NCBI RefSeq assembly: GCF_965363235.1
Contig: NC_134839.1
Location: 81,307,410-81,371,409, forward strand
Direction: 5' to 3'
Length of the DNA stretch: 64,000 nt
Origin: Mytilus galloprovincialis
Taxonomy: Eukaryota; Mollusca; Bivalvia; Mytilida; Mytilidae
In this document: in pieces, positions 48,721 to 61,800 of the stretch
How positions within the stretch are numbered: position 1 is the first letter of the stretch
How the letters are laid out: every line of letters begins with the position of its first letter
Position numbers and translations under genes: made by a program
The notes under the pieces: model-generated
What the model was told of the DNA's origin: nothing
The model's input: only the letters and a program-made list of their open reading frames with translations
Databases searched by the model: none

Positions 48721-51700
48721 AGACTGTAAGTTTTCTCTTGAATTGTTTCACATTTTGTTAATCAAGGCTGTTTTACATAACTTACTTTAAAGTATGCGTG
48801 TTGTTTATAGTTGAAATTTATACAGAACCTGTAAATGTTCTTTTGTCCTTGGATAGTTGTCTCATAATCATACCACATTCAGTAATTTTTATACATCGAA
48901 GATTAATAGAAGAATCCAGGTTTGTGAATAACTAATTTGCAATAAAAGTTTGACTAATCTTTCCAATGAGAATAAAATCAAAATATTGCTTATATTTTTT
49001 ACAAATTCTTTAAAACATAATTATTCCACTTTAAACTTTATTCCACTGGTAGCAGTTTTAATTTGATTAAAGATAAAATGGTCACTATTCTTTCATCCCA
49101 TGATACAAAGACAAATGATGACAAACATTCACAACTAGTATTTTAAAAGCTGATGGGTAATATTTAATACATGTGTAAGGAGTATATTTTGAATTTCTCT
49201 CTCTAAATAAAGATAATTATTTAAATGTGCATAACATCAATACATTCTTTGAGAAAATAAAAACAAAGAAAACTTAAACATTGCTGCAAACAATTTATTA
49301 AGATGATATATTTCACATCAAGACAACTTTGCAACATGATACATGTACATGTATGTAGGTACAACTCTTTACCTCTTAGCTGATATATACTTTCCCCAAC
49401 TCGTAGCCTATATTTTTCATAATCAACATGTGGTTGTTTGATTTTAAGATACTATGCTGGTGAAAGATAACATCTTTTTTGCAGATCAGTAAAAATGAAG
49501 TACATGTAAAACATTTGCCTACATTTTGACTAAAAATCAAAATCAATAGAAAAATAAATTCCTCCACTGAATCTTGTTAAATACAATCCTTTTTTTTTAC
49601 TTTCGATTTAAATTATAAATACTTAAAATGCACTGCTAGCTTCACAATTTGAATTTAAAAATTAAACTGTCTTGAGTGGAGAAATATTGTATCACACTTG
49701 ATGCAGTGATAGAATATCTATTTACATTGAATTAAGTGACAATGTAGTCGAAATACAGCTGGAATAGGCTCTTTTTAATCCAGTAAATTAACATATAAAT
49801 CTAAGTATTGCTACCTTCTGATAGCAACACTCATTAATTGGTTCTATAAAAGACAAATTCCTATCTAAGACTTAATCCTAACTAAGGTCAATGAATGGTA
49901 TAGATGGATATTAAGTGAAATTTTGTTAATGTGTTGTGGATGAGAAAAAGATAAAATAATAGATGTGACCTGGACTCCTGAATGACAATATATCGTTATT
50001 TATCTGGAATGTCACTTACTACTACAAAAATAGCTACTATATAACAACAATTACAACAAAACAATTGTCTTCACAGCTACATTTTTTTAATTTTCTTATA
50101 CAAAGAGCTATTAGAAGTCTGTCATTTTGATTTTGAATCATATCGGTAACCTAATCGTAATTTATAAATGACCTCAATGTTTTTTCAATCTCCCAAAAAT
50201 ATTTTAATTTCAAAAATGTAATAAGGAAATCAAATATATTATACATTTAATTTTATTCTCATATATTCAATTTACAGTAATGACAACCATTCTGGTTAGT
50301 ATACTAGGCCACAATTATTTAACTTTAAGTAGATCCATAAAGGAAAAGTTTAAATCAAATCAATGGCGTCAGAAATTGAGATTCTTTCAAACGATTATTG
50401 AAAAAAATACAGGGCTAAAGATATGAGGAAAGATAACTGTTATGGTAAAAGTGAGCTGAAATTATTTTTAAATAATCAAATTAAAAAATGTCAGGCCATG
50501 GAAACAGCAAACTTTCTTCAACTAAATTGGACACACTGAAATATTTTATAATCATAAATGATAATTGATGAAATTGAATATAATTTTTATCTTTGAGATC
50601 ATGGTCTTACTATCATAGATAACTTACCAATTTACTGTAAACATGAATATTTTCCTGAATTCTTATATTTTCTGTTTCAATGCTATAACTTATTGATTTG
50701 GGTTACATTTTGGCATCAAGGATAAGTTTTCTTTTTCATCATTATAAATGATTTCTACAAACCATCCACACTGGGAATATTACTAGACATTTTAAGTTTT
50801 AGTAAATGGAAAATATTAATGTTTATTAAAAAATAGTCAATGGAGACATGAAAATGGGGTCATCATTAATTGAACTCTGCCAGACAGACAAGTGCACTGT
50901 CATATTTATGTGTATAACAAATATAGTTGACAAATACCTTGTATTTATAGAAATAAAGAAATGACCTCATACAAACAGTGTACTTCTATGAACTATGAAT
51001 GTCATCAAGGTCAGGTGAACCCTGTCAATTGCACTTATACATTTTACAATACATCAATAAACAAAATATAATTGACCAGTTTTTTTTACAGTAATTACAC
51101 TAATCTAAATATAGAACCTTACTGTTGACAAACAAACTATGAAAATGAGGTCAACATAAAGTCCAAGTTTTATACAAAAAAGGAAAAATAAAGAAAATAT
51201 ATAACAATAGGGAAAATAAAAAAAAAATCATAAAAACAATTAATACAGTCATTTCAGAATGCATAAAACTAAATTATTTATCAACTTACAAGATTTAATC
51301 ACCAAAACAATGATATATGTAGCTTTGTATAAATACAAATCAACCATCACTCAAGCAATCACAAAACTTATTGTTCTAACAATACATACAAATATTTCAT
51401 ACTCAACACAGAAATGTCTTGATACTAATGGAAGAACATCCTATAGAGATATTGTCTCACATGTTTTCAAGAAGTTTAAATAAATACTCATTTTTTGTCT
51501 CAAATAAATTAGATTGCTGAATAATGTAACGTTTTGCATCAGTTTCAAATATAATTCCCAGACTGTTGACAAACCAGAGTGAAAGATGGCAATATGTATA
51601 CATATACAAAGAACTTCTAAAACCTTCCTTTACACTGTTTTAAATATATATGCCAAATGTATGACAAACAAAACACACATTATGCTTTAGATATGTAATT

Positions 51701-52300
51701 TAAATGATACAGGCAGAACAAGTGGACACACAACTTTTTTGTATTTGAATTATGAAGTGATTCAATATTATATTCAATAATATCTGTACATTTGATTGAA
51801 AATATAATTAACATCATCTTAAAATTTGATTAGAAAAAACTGTTTTTATTAACTATACATTTTATCTGCAGTTCAATTTAGAAGCACTAACAAACATGAA
51901 CATTTGATTTGGAAAAGTTTTAACAAATAAGTATCACATAATACGTCCTAACATTTGATTAGAAACCCTGCCAATCAATTTTATATATAGCTTTTCTTTG
52001 GCTCAAAACTCATCCAAAAAACAATTTCCAATCAAAATTCTTATTTCATGAGACAATAATTAATAGCTAGTGTAAAATACTCAATACATTATCCAGTATG
52101 GTGACAACAATTACTTCAATCGTTTTGCAATGATGCAAGTTATTAAAGTCGTTCTTTCATTTTCAGTTAAGGATCAACAATTGACCTAACATGAGCAAGT
52201 TTTAACATTTCTTCATACTTTATTTCATGATTTAACATGGCATGAGGAGGAAGAAGGTAAAATGGACTATTTCAAATGAACACTAAAGCTTGAATTATCC
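48721..52300. other. Intergenic or long 3' UTR of the NFATC2IP gene, no gene seen
   Basis: AT-rich, single-copy-looking sequence with no supported coding region. The NFATC2IP stop is at 52637 on the minus strand, so some of this may be its 3' untranslated region. No polyadenylation site can be chosen with confidence. Confidence 0.35.
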
Positions 52301-52317
52301 CCTAAATTAGATCAGTT

Positions 52318-52560
52318 TTCACAAGTATTTTATTCTTGATTCCAACTAGAAAAGGTAAATTGTTCTTGATTCTGACTGGAAAAGGTAAATTGTTCTTGAT
52401 TCCAACTGGAAAAGTAAATTGTTCTTGATTCCAACTGGAAAAAGTAAATTGTTCTTGATTCCACTGGAAAGGGTCAATTGTTCCTGAATCCACTGGAAAA
52501 GGTAAATTGTTCTTGATTCCACTGGAAAAGGTCAACTGTTCTTGATTCCAACTGGAATAG
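52318..52560. repeat. 30-bp minisatellite just downstream of the NFATC2IP stop
   Basis: About eight copies of 'ttgttcttgattcca(a)ctggaaaaggtaaa', unit length 27-31 bp. The minus-strand open frame through it (repeats of NNLPFPV-like peptide) is a product of the repeat, not a gene. It lies 77 bases beyond the NFATC2IP stop codon and so probably within its 3' untranslated region. Confidence 0.85.
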
Positions 52561-52636
52561 GGAAGTACAATTAGTTCTGATGATCACTCTCTAACCTAGT
52601 TATCCCTGAGATATTATTCATGAAGCTACTGGAATC

Positions 52637-52801
52637 TCAAGTCAAATGAATGATATCCAAACAATATCCATCTTCTAAATCTAAATCATTAGGAGTATCG
52701 TCCACCGCTAAGTCTTCACCATCAAATTGAAATTTCAGTTTTAAAATGTCAGTGTTTGTCTTTATTGAATATTTTCTGAGAATGGCATCTAAAGGCTGGT
52801 T
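52637..52801 (-). CDS. NFATC2IP: NFATC2IP last exon: second SUMO-like domain, C-terminal part
   Basis: Acceptor (minus strand) 'gcttctttcag', phase 0, 54 codons and TGA. Starts NQPLDAILRKYSIKTNTD; contains KFQFDGEDL and DDTPNDLDLEDG, the strand-turn pattern of Rad60-type SUMO-like domains. Confidence 0.85.
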   Translation of the reverse strand, partial: NQPLDAILRKYSIKTNTDILKLKFQFDGEDLAVDDTPNDLDLEDGYCLDIIHLT

Positions 52802-55800
52802 CTGAAAGAAGCACAAATTGAACAGTCAACATGTTTTAAATTATTTTCACTGTTTTAAAGTCATCATATATTGAAGCAGGTAAAATATAAACAACAGCAG
52901 AAGAAATAATGATTTACAATATCTACAATCGTTAATAATAATTAACATTGCCTTCAACAGTTTAAAATAATTGACAATTCTTTGATAGTTTATACAATAA
53001 CATTAGTTGCAATGGACTACCAGTAATTTCACATGTGAAATAAATTTCAATAATTAGCTCCTTTAACTTTATAAAACAATAGCCAGTGTCAAGACATTGA
53101 TTGCCCTTATGTTGCATAAAAGGATATTGAGAATGGGAAGAAAAAGATATAGGTCCTTGCATTTCCCACTTTTTTTACATTAAAAAGCCCATTGCCAATG
53201 TAATAAAAAGAATAACTAGTCAAACAAATTAAAAATATCAATTAAAAACCAATTGTTCAGAGAACAATTGAAGGTCTTTCCACCAGTCAATATCTATTTT
53301 GATATTAAAATATTAAAAATCAGTCTTAAATGTCAGTTCATATGGCTTTATGATATATAGATATGAATTTAAAGCAAAGGTCAAAATCTAGTACGTCAAA
53401 TTAACCTATGACCTTGACCTCATTTTCAAGGTCACAAACTGAGGATCTCAAGTCAAAAGACCCTAGGTCTCTAATATGTATGGTTAGTAAGTTATATCAC
53501 TTTACATATAATTTTAGATATGATAGGGGCGAAAACTCCCATTCCTTGTCTACGCACCCTTTCAACTGAAATTATTAAGTTACGACATGTCGCAACTAAC
53601 AATTTAGTCAAAATTATTTGTCGATATCTTATAAGGTTAATGAAAATGAGTGAAAATAAGCCTTGACCTTTGACCTTGACCTAATTTTCATTTTTTTGGA
53701 CCAAGGACCTCAAATCAAAAGATCCTAGATCTCTATCACTTATGGTTAACAAGATAGAAATGCATATCACTTATATCAAATGCATAAGGGGAAATAACTC
53801 TCATATGGAGCGTCCATATCGCTTCGGTCAAAATAGGACAAATCATGAGAAGGATATAACGAGCAATTTTGTAAAATAAATTTGTCGTAATCTTTTACGG
53901 TTGCAAAGGAGTCGTGGACACAAGGAAAACAGTGTTTGGGGAGATAACTCCTACAAAGAAAAGTATTCGGTTACGCAGGGTAAATTTCAAAAGCACAAAA
54001 ACTGTTCGATATCATATACCAAATATCTAAGCGACATATTGAGAAACAAATGTTTATCGCAAGAACAGAATTTGGCGGAAGAAAAAAAAAATAATCAGAA
54101 GAAAAACAATAGGTCTTTCCACAGAAAAGTGGAAAGACCTAATAAATATTCAACAATACTGATAATTAACTCATAAATGACAAAACCTTTCATAGCTTAT
54201 AATAATTGACATCACCTTCAGTAGTTTATCATAATTGACGAAACCTTTTACAAGTTTATAATAATTGACAATACCGTCAATGGTTTATTATAATTGACAA
54301 TACCTTTGAGATGGTGTATTCCTCTTTATGTTTACTCATTTTACTCTGAACAAACAACTGTATACTATCAGTCCATTCAAATGTGCAGGAGCTGTCATCT
54401 AGGATTGATCTATCCTCTCTACTTACATGACAATCTGATAAAAAAAAATATACTTTTATTATTCAAATATATTTATATTTTTTCTTAACCAAAACTAAAT
54501 TTAAAAATTATCAAGAAACAAATTCTATCCCTTATATGAAGTGATAGTAAAAAAAATTTCATTTTTTGTTGATTTGAACAATCTTGTGTTTGGATGTTAC
54601 ATATTGCATTCACATTGTCTGTTCAATCCTTCTTTTGTACCAAAAATTCATCATACTTTTCCTCAGGTACAATGTACTACTGGACTTCTTCTGACATATA
54701 AGTTCAGAAGCTTTACAGTGCTGACAAATAACATGTGGGCAATTGAAAATATGTGAATAGGTCGGTAAAAATCTCAGAAATATATGATAAGGTCAGTTAA
54801 GTTCCCATTACTTTGTCTGTCATCTTTCTTAGTGTTCCCGCGTCGGTTTTATCAACCAATTTTCGCTCTTTTGGCACTTTGGTATTTCAACATTAAGTTA
54901 CACACCAAACAAAACCCAAGTAATATGAGAAAAGGTAACATATTTACCTCCGTAATATATGAAAAGGTATACATTTTTGAAACTTAAATTATATGAAAAG
55001 GGTGGGGTAACTGAAATCCAGCGGCACCCCTATAAATTAAGTATTGAAGTGGCCCCGCTGAGATTGAGGTACTCAAATATAATGTACTTTTAATTTCCAT
55101 TCATATTTAATCAACTATACCACCAATTCACCTCTAACCAGACCATGTGCAAAAATTGTTAAACTTTCAATTTTGACCTCTTCACACAAAGTTTGCAAAA
55201 AGTGTAGCTGTCTGAAATTTGACAACCATAACTGCAGGACTTTTAAACAAATGATTGAAAACTAAGAAATCACAAATTTGAAAGTAATCAGGATTTTGTT
55301 TTACTTGTTCTTCATTTTCAGACAGAAGTTGTGTTCCTAAACTAATTTGAGTGGTAAGTATAAACAAAAATTCTCTGCACATGGAAATTGGACATGTGCA
55401 ATTTTAAACAAGTGACTGAGCTTAATCATTTGTGCTGATTAAAATAACAGAGGTCCATAGAATAAAGGTGTTAAAACTTTGGAGTTATTAAATGTATGCA
55501 AAGAACTGAATTTCCAGAGACCTGTTTGTTTGAATATATGGATTTTTGTACCTCAAAAAGCTGCTGTACAATGAAATTTTCAAAGGTATGCCAAATTATT
55601 GAAAAACAAATCTCCCTTTGTACCCTAAATATTTAACCACATATGTGAAGAGTGTGTCAGTTTTAAAACGAGCCATCATAAATTACCATATGGACAGAAT
55701 AATAGAAGAAAAGGGTACTAAACTGCCTTCCTGAAATTAATGGTGCGTTTTCAAACCAAATGTCTCATTGGCAATCAAAAACCATCTCCTTATTCTATTT

Positions 55801-58800
55801 TGAGTACTACTTTATGGTAATGTCCAGATAAATCAGTGTTCCAGCAAGGATTTCAAAAGGGCAGGGTGCCAATCCTGAAAAAGGGCATTTAATGCGTGAT
55901 TTGATAATATGAAAAGGACATGTTTTAATAAAAGATATTAATCAAACATTGTGTTTATTTTGTTGAATCACAGGTTATACAAGAACAACATCATTAGCCC
56001 ATATAGAACTCTATCTTTCTACTTTTTAGGCTGAAAAACTTGTCAAGCAGCTTGTCACACAAGTTTTTAGATCATTGCTTGGCACAGTTGAGCTTTATAT
56101 GCAGTATGTTTTGAAAGGTGACCTGCTTCATTCTGTTTCTATGGTCTCACACACTTTACCAGTTTCACCTTTCTACCCCTGCAGAGCTTAATGGCAATAC
56201 AGCACAAAACAGCTGTGCTCAGTAAATGCACAATGTTAGGATATACATGTATAGCAACAGTGAAAATTTGTATCAAAAATAAAGAAAAAAGAAAAAGATG
56301 ACCAAGGCACCCTACCAACACTGCTACTAAGACCCTCTTTAACTTTTCCCATAACTCAAAATACCTAAACATATATATTCTTAAGCAAGAAGTATGTAGA
56401 CATATTTTAGAATATGTAAGTGGGTTACTCAATGCTAGGAAAAAAATCAGATTGATTTATCTTTCTTTATTCGGGTGTGCTCCTTCTTTGGAGGATTATA
56501 AACAGTACGTAAATATGATGTAAATATGATCAACAATATGGCGGCTGATTTTGTTATTTTCGTATCAAAAATGAGGGCAGTCAATGACAAATATGTCTGA
56601 ATTTGCTGTTTATTTCACGGAAAACAAGTTAAACGATGTCTTCAACGAGTTGATTATGGTTTTCAACTTTAGGTCATTATGTTATCTCCATGAAACTACG
56701 GTAAACATTGCAAATTGTGCCCAAGTTGTTGTATGCACATTTCTTCCAAAGATAATTGCTGACTGACCAATTCTATTTTAATGAATTAATGTTGATGATC
56801 ATTAATGACCCATACGATAAACAGATTACCTATAACAACAGATTATGACACCAGTTGTAACCGTTGATTAGCTTGGGGTCCTAAACAAAGTCATAAACTT
56901 TTCGCCCTCTGAAAACAGCCTAGCTGGAACACTGTAAATGACCTATCCCTATCATTTAACATATTACTGTATCACAACAATAATTAAAAACTTACATAAT
57001 ATATCTGCCACCTGTAATCCCAAACTCTTTGGTGAATCATGAGAATGGATTGTTCTGTCATTTAACAGAAATAAAATCTTGTTGCTATTGACATCCAGTT
57101 TATTTGCAACTTCCTGTATAACTCTTTTAAATAATTCACCCTGTAAAAAAATTGCATAATTCTTACTGATTATCTGAATATCAAAATACATAATTCAAAA
57201 TCAATGGATGAGATTAAGTAATTTATTTAAAATGAAAAAAATATTGAGATAAAAGCAAATGTTTGCAACATTATTTGTGGCCAAGTTAATGTTAGGATAC
57301 TGATTCATATAACTTTAAGCTATACAAAATTGATTATTTGCACTGATTAATTGATTTTAGTTTAAAAAAGTTACATACTGAATACATTATAAGAGATCAT
57401 ATTTATTCACTTATCTACTGACAAATGCAAGTTCATTATCCCCTGAAAATTGAAGCAGAGGGGGAAGTTTGGTGTTTAGATTGATTGATTGTTGGTTGCT
57501 TAACGTCCAGGGGCAAATATTTCATGCATATTCAGGACGAGAACAAGTTCACAATAAACAAAATAGGTAGGTTGATACAATAGAGGCCATCTGGGATGAT
57601 GGTTGGGGAAATTTAGACTGCCACTGGAAAATGAGGGTATATTGGATAGGGACAGAAATTTTGCCTTGCAACAGGCCACCTACGGACCCCTCAAAGAGTT
57701 GTTGCAAGGGTTCTTAACGTGCAAAGAGCGTGGCACTCTCTTTACACGAGGCATCGGATTTAACGTCCCCCTTCTGACCGGACGTGACTGCGAACTTGAT
57801 ACATCCCGCACAGCCAAACGGACGCCCCACTTCGGCAAGCGTTTTACTGCCGGTCGGGAGAAGACCAAGTGACCATATTTCTATACCCCAGTCACCCTTG
57901 GGCAGTTTGGTGTTTAGAGTGGCACTGACCTTGACATTGTTTGAATTGCAAGTAAATAAGTGTTTTAACATACAAAGTACAGGAAATGAATGGTTGCACT
58001 TAGTAAATAGTCTTTTTAAAGTGAACTGTTTGATTCCAGTAATTAGTTCATACCCAATAAATAGTGTTTTTAAACTTTTAACCAGTGAATGAATTATTTT
58101 CAAATTATAAAGTTATCCTATTACTCTTAGTAAGAGAGAGATCCATATGATGAAGAAACAAAAATGTGTCCAAAGTACACGGATGCCCCACTCGCACTAT
58201 CATTTTCTATTTTCAATGGACCGTGAAATTGGGCAAATTATCTAATGTGGCATTAAAAACAGAAAGATGATGTCATAAGCAACATTTGTACTAAGTTTCA
58301 AGTTGATTGGACTTCAGCTTCATCAAAAACTACCTTGACCAAAAACTTTAACCTGAAGCGGAACAGACAGACGAACGAACGAACTAAGGGACGCACAGAC
58401 CAGAAAACATAATGCCCCTCTACTATTGTAGGTGGGACATAAAAAACATGGATACTTATTGCATACATATAAGCTTATTGCATAAATCAGCTTAATATAT
58501 GTAGGCAGTAAGAAAGTCAGGACAAGTCCAAAGGCTTTTATTTCCATTAACAGTTAATGGAAATAAAAAGAAAACTGGATCCATAAGTATTCATTACACA
58601 ATACTGATCTACAAATCAAGATCTGCATGCATTCTCATGAAAAGTTTCGGCACTATTGATTTTACTGCATGACAAAAATGGGTAAAACTAAATAGTAAAA
58701 GGTAAAGGTTATATTTGATTGTCATAAGAAATATAATTTTGCCCTTCTAAACAACATTTTGCACTACATTATTTTTTGTACTTTTATTTCCTACCTTTTT

Positions 58801-61800
58801 CATTGGATATCTGAATGTGTCAGCACCATATTTTATTCTGACAGTTAACGTATCTTCACCATAATCATCTTCTACACAAACTACATCCTGGTCATCTGGT
58901 CCTCGAACCCTTTCTTCTGTTATTAAATGTTCCTTGGCATCACAGATGTTTCTGTAAACATAGATATATTTAAATTTACCTAATATGTGACCTAAATAAA
59001 TAATAGTATTTTAAACTTCTGAGGCAAAAAAAGGAAAGAAACTGGAAAGAATTAAACAAGACAACCTCCCTCTAGTATAAATAAACTGTTGAAACAGAGA
59101 TATATCTAGCCTTCCTGTAATTTTGATAGTTATATATAAATAATGAATTTTAAATTTCAATACTTAAAAGTTTCAATCTCATAATCAATGAACCATGACT
59201 GAAAGTATAAGGCCAAATAATTTTAGTGGAAATGAAACAAGAGGCTCTCAAGAGCCTGAATCGCTCACCTTAATTCTTTTGGTTAAATCTCTCATCAATG
59301 ATTATTTTGGCTTTTCAATTTATTTAAATGTTTTTTGGATCGTCCTATTTTCTTCAAAAGCCAAAAAAAATAATCATTTTCTCCTATGTTCTATTTTAGC
59401 CATAGGAGCTATGTTTCTTGACATACAAGGAAATAAAATATAAAATTTATACTAGATACTCTGAAACTCATTTAGCCTAAGTTTGGCTGAAATTGATACA
59501 GCAGTTTCAAAGGAGAAGATTTTTTAAAGTAAGTCAACATGATGAACAAATTGTGAAAAAAGTCTTTAAAGGGCAATAACTCCTTAAGGGGTCAATTGAC
59601 AATTTTGGTCAAATTGACTTAATTGAAGATCTTACTTTGCTGAACATTATTGCTGTTTACAGTTTATCTCTATCTATAATTATATTCAAGATGATAAACA
59701 AAAACAGCAAAATTTCCTTAAAATTATCAATTCAGGGGCAGCAACCCAACAACAGGTTGTCTGATTCATCTGAAAATTTCAGGGCAGATAGATCTTGACC
59801 TGATGAACAATATTACCCAGTCAGATTTGCTCTAAATGCTTTGGTTTTTGAGTTATAAGCCAAAAACTGCATTTGACCCCTATGTTCTATTTTTAGCAAT
59901 GGCGACCATGTTTGTTGATAGATCATAACTTCAGATACAGTTTACAAACTAGATACCCTAAGGAACATTCAGTTAAAGTTTGGAAGTATTTGGCCCAGTA
60001 GTTTCAGAGGAGAAGATTTTTGTAAAAGATTACTACGATTTACGAAAAATGGTTAAAAATTGACTATAAAGGGCAATAACTCCTAAAGGGGTCAACTGAC
60101 CATTTCCGTCATGTAAACTTATTTTTAAATCTTACTTTGCTGAACATTATTGCTGTTTACAGTTTATCTCTATCTATAATAATATTCAAGATAATAACCA
60201 AAAACAGCAAAATTTCTTTAAAATTACCAATTCAGGGGCAGTAACCCAACAACAGGTTGTCTGATTCATCTGAAAATTTCAGGGCAGATAGATCTTGACC
60301 TGATAAACAATATTATCCCATGTCAGATTTGCTCTAAATGCTTTGGTTTTTGAGTTATAAGCCAAAAACTGCATTTGACCCCTATGTTCTATTTTTAGCA
60401 ATGGCGACCATGTTTGTTGATAGATCACAACTTCGGATACAATTCACAAACTAGATACCCTAAGGAACATTCAGTTAAAGTTTGGAAGTATTTGGCCCAG
60501 TAGTTTCAGAGGAGAAGATTTTTGTAAAAGATTACTTAGATTTACGAAAAATGGTTAAAAATTGACTATAAAGGGCAATAACTCCTAAAGGGGTCAACTG
60601 ACCATTTCCGTCATGTTGACTTATTTGTAAATCTTACTTTGCTGAATATTATTGCTGTTTACAGTTTATCTCTATCTATAATAATATTCAAGATAATAAC
60701 CAAAAACAGCAAAATTTCCTTAAAATTACCAATTCAGGGGCAGCAACCCAACAACAGGTTGTCTGATTCATCTGAAAATTTCAGGGCAGATAGATCTTGA
60801 CCTGATAAACAATATAACTCCGTCAGATTTGCTCTAAATGCTTTGCTTTTTGAGTTATAAGCCAAAAACTGCATTTGACCCCTATGTTCTATTTTTAGCA
60901 ATGGAGACCATGTTTGTTGATAGATCATAACTTCGGATACAATTTACAAACTAGATACCCTAAGGAACATTCAATTAAAGTTTGGAAGTATTTGGCCCAG
61001 TAGTTTCAGAGGAGAAGATTTTTGTAAAAGATTACTAAGATTTACGAAAAATGGTTAAAAATTGACTATAAAGGGCAATAACTCCTAAAGGGGTCAACTG
61101 ACCATTTCCGTCATGTTGACTTATTTGTAAATCTTACTTTGCTGAACATTATTGCTGTTTACAGTTTATCTCTATCTATAATAATATTCAAGATAATAAC
61201 CAAAAACAGCAAAATTTCCTTAAAATTACCAATTCAGGGGCAGCAACCCAACAACGGGTTGTCTGATTCATCTGAAAATTTCAGGGCAGATAGATCTTGA
61301 CCTGATAAACAATATTACCCCATGTCAGATTTGCTCTAAATGCTTTGGTTTTTGAGTTATAAGCCAAAAACTGCATTTGACCCCTATGTTCTATTTTTAG
61401 CAATGGCGACCATGTTTGTTGATAGATCAAAACTTCGGATACAATTTATAAATTAGATACCCTAAGGAACATTCAGTTAAAGTCTGAAAGTATTTGGCCC
61501 AGCAGTTTCAGAGGAGAAGATTCTTGAAATAGTTTACGACGACAGACGACAGACAACGGACGACGACGGACGCCAAGTGATGGCATAAGCTCACTTGTCC
61601 CTTCGGGACAGGTGAGCTTAAAATGCCAATGATAATACAAATACCATATGCTTTTACTTTCATAAATGGTCCCTTATAAACTGACCTATATACAAATTGT
61701 TACAATCAAATTATGTAAGTGAATGAACCAAAATAAGATGGCCAGACCATATCATATTTAATGGAAATGAGACATGCAAATGTTTATACACCTGAATACC

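Noticed and set aside
52302..52535. Protein with repeated peptide on the minus strand
   Set aside because: The frame is a by-product of a 30-bp minisatellite with units of uneven length; it lies after the stop codon of NFATC2IP.
57603..58103. Overlapping open frames on both strands
   Set aside because: They lie in a GC-rich dispersed repeat, lack recognisable domains and overlap each other; higher GC alone makes such frames likely.
59195..61000. Open frames inside the 500-bp array
   Set aside because: They are not preserved from unit to unit, so the array is not coding.
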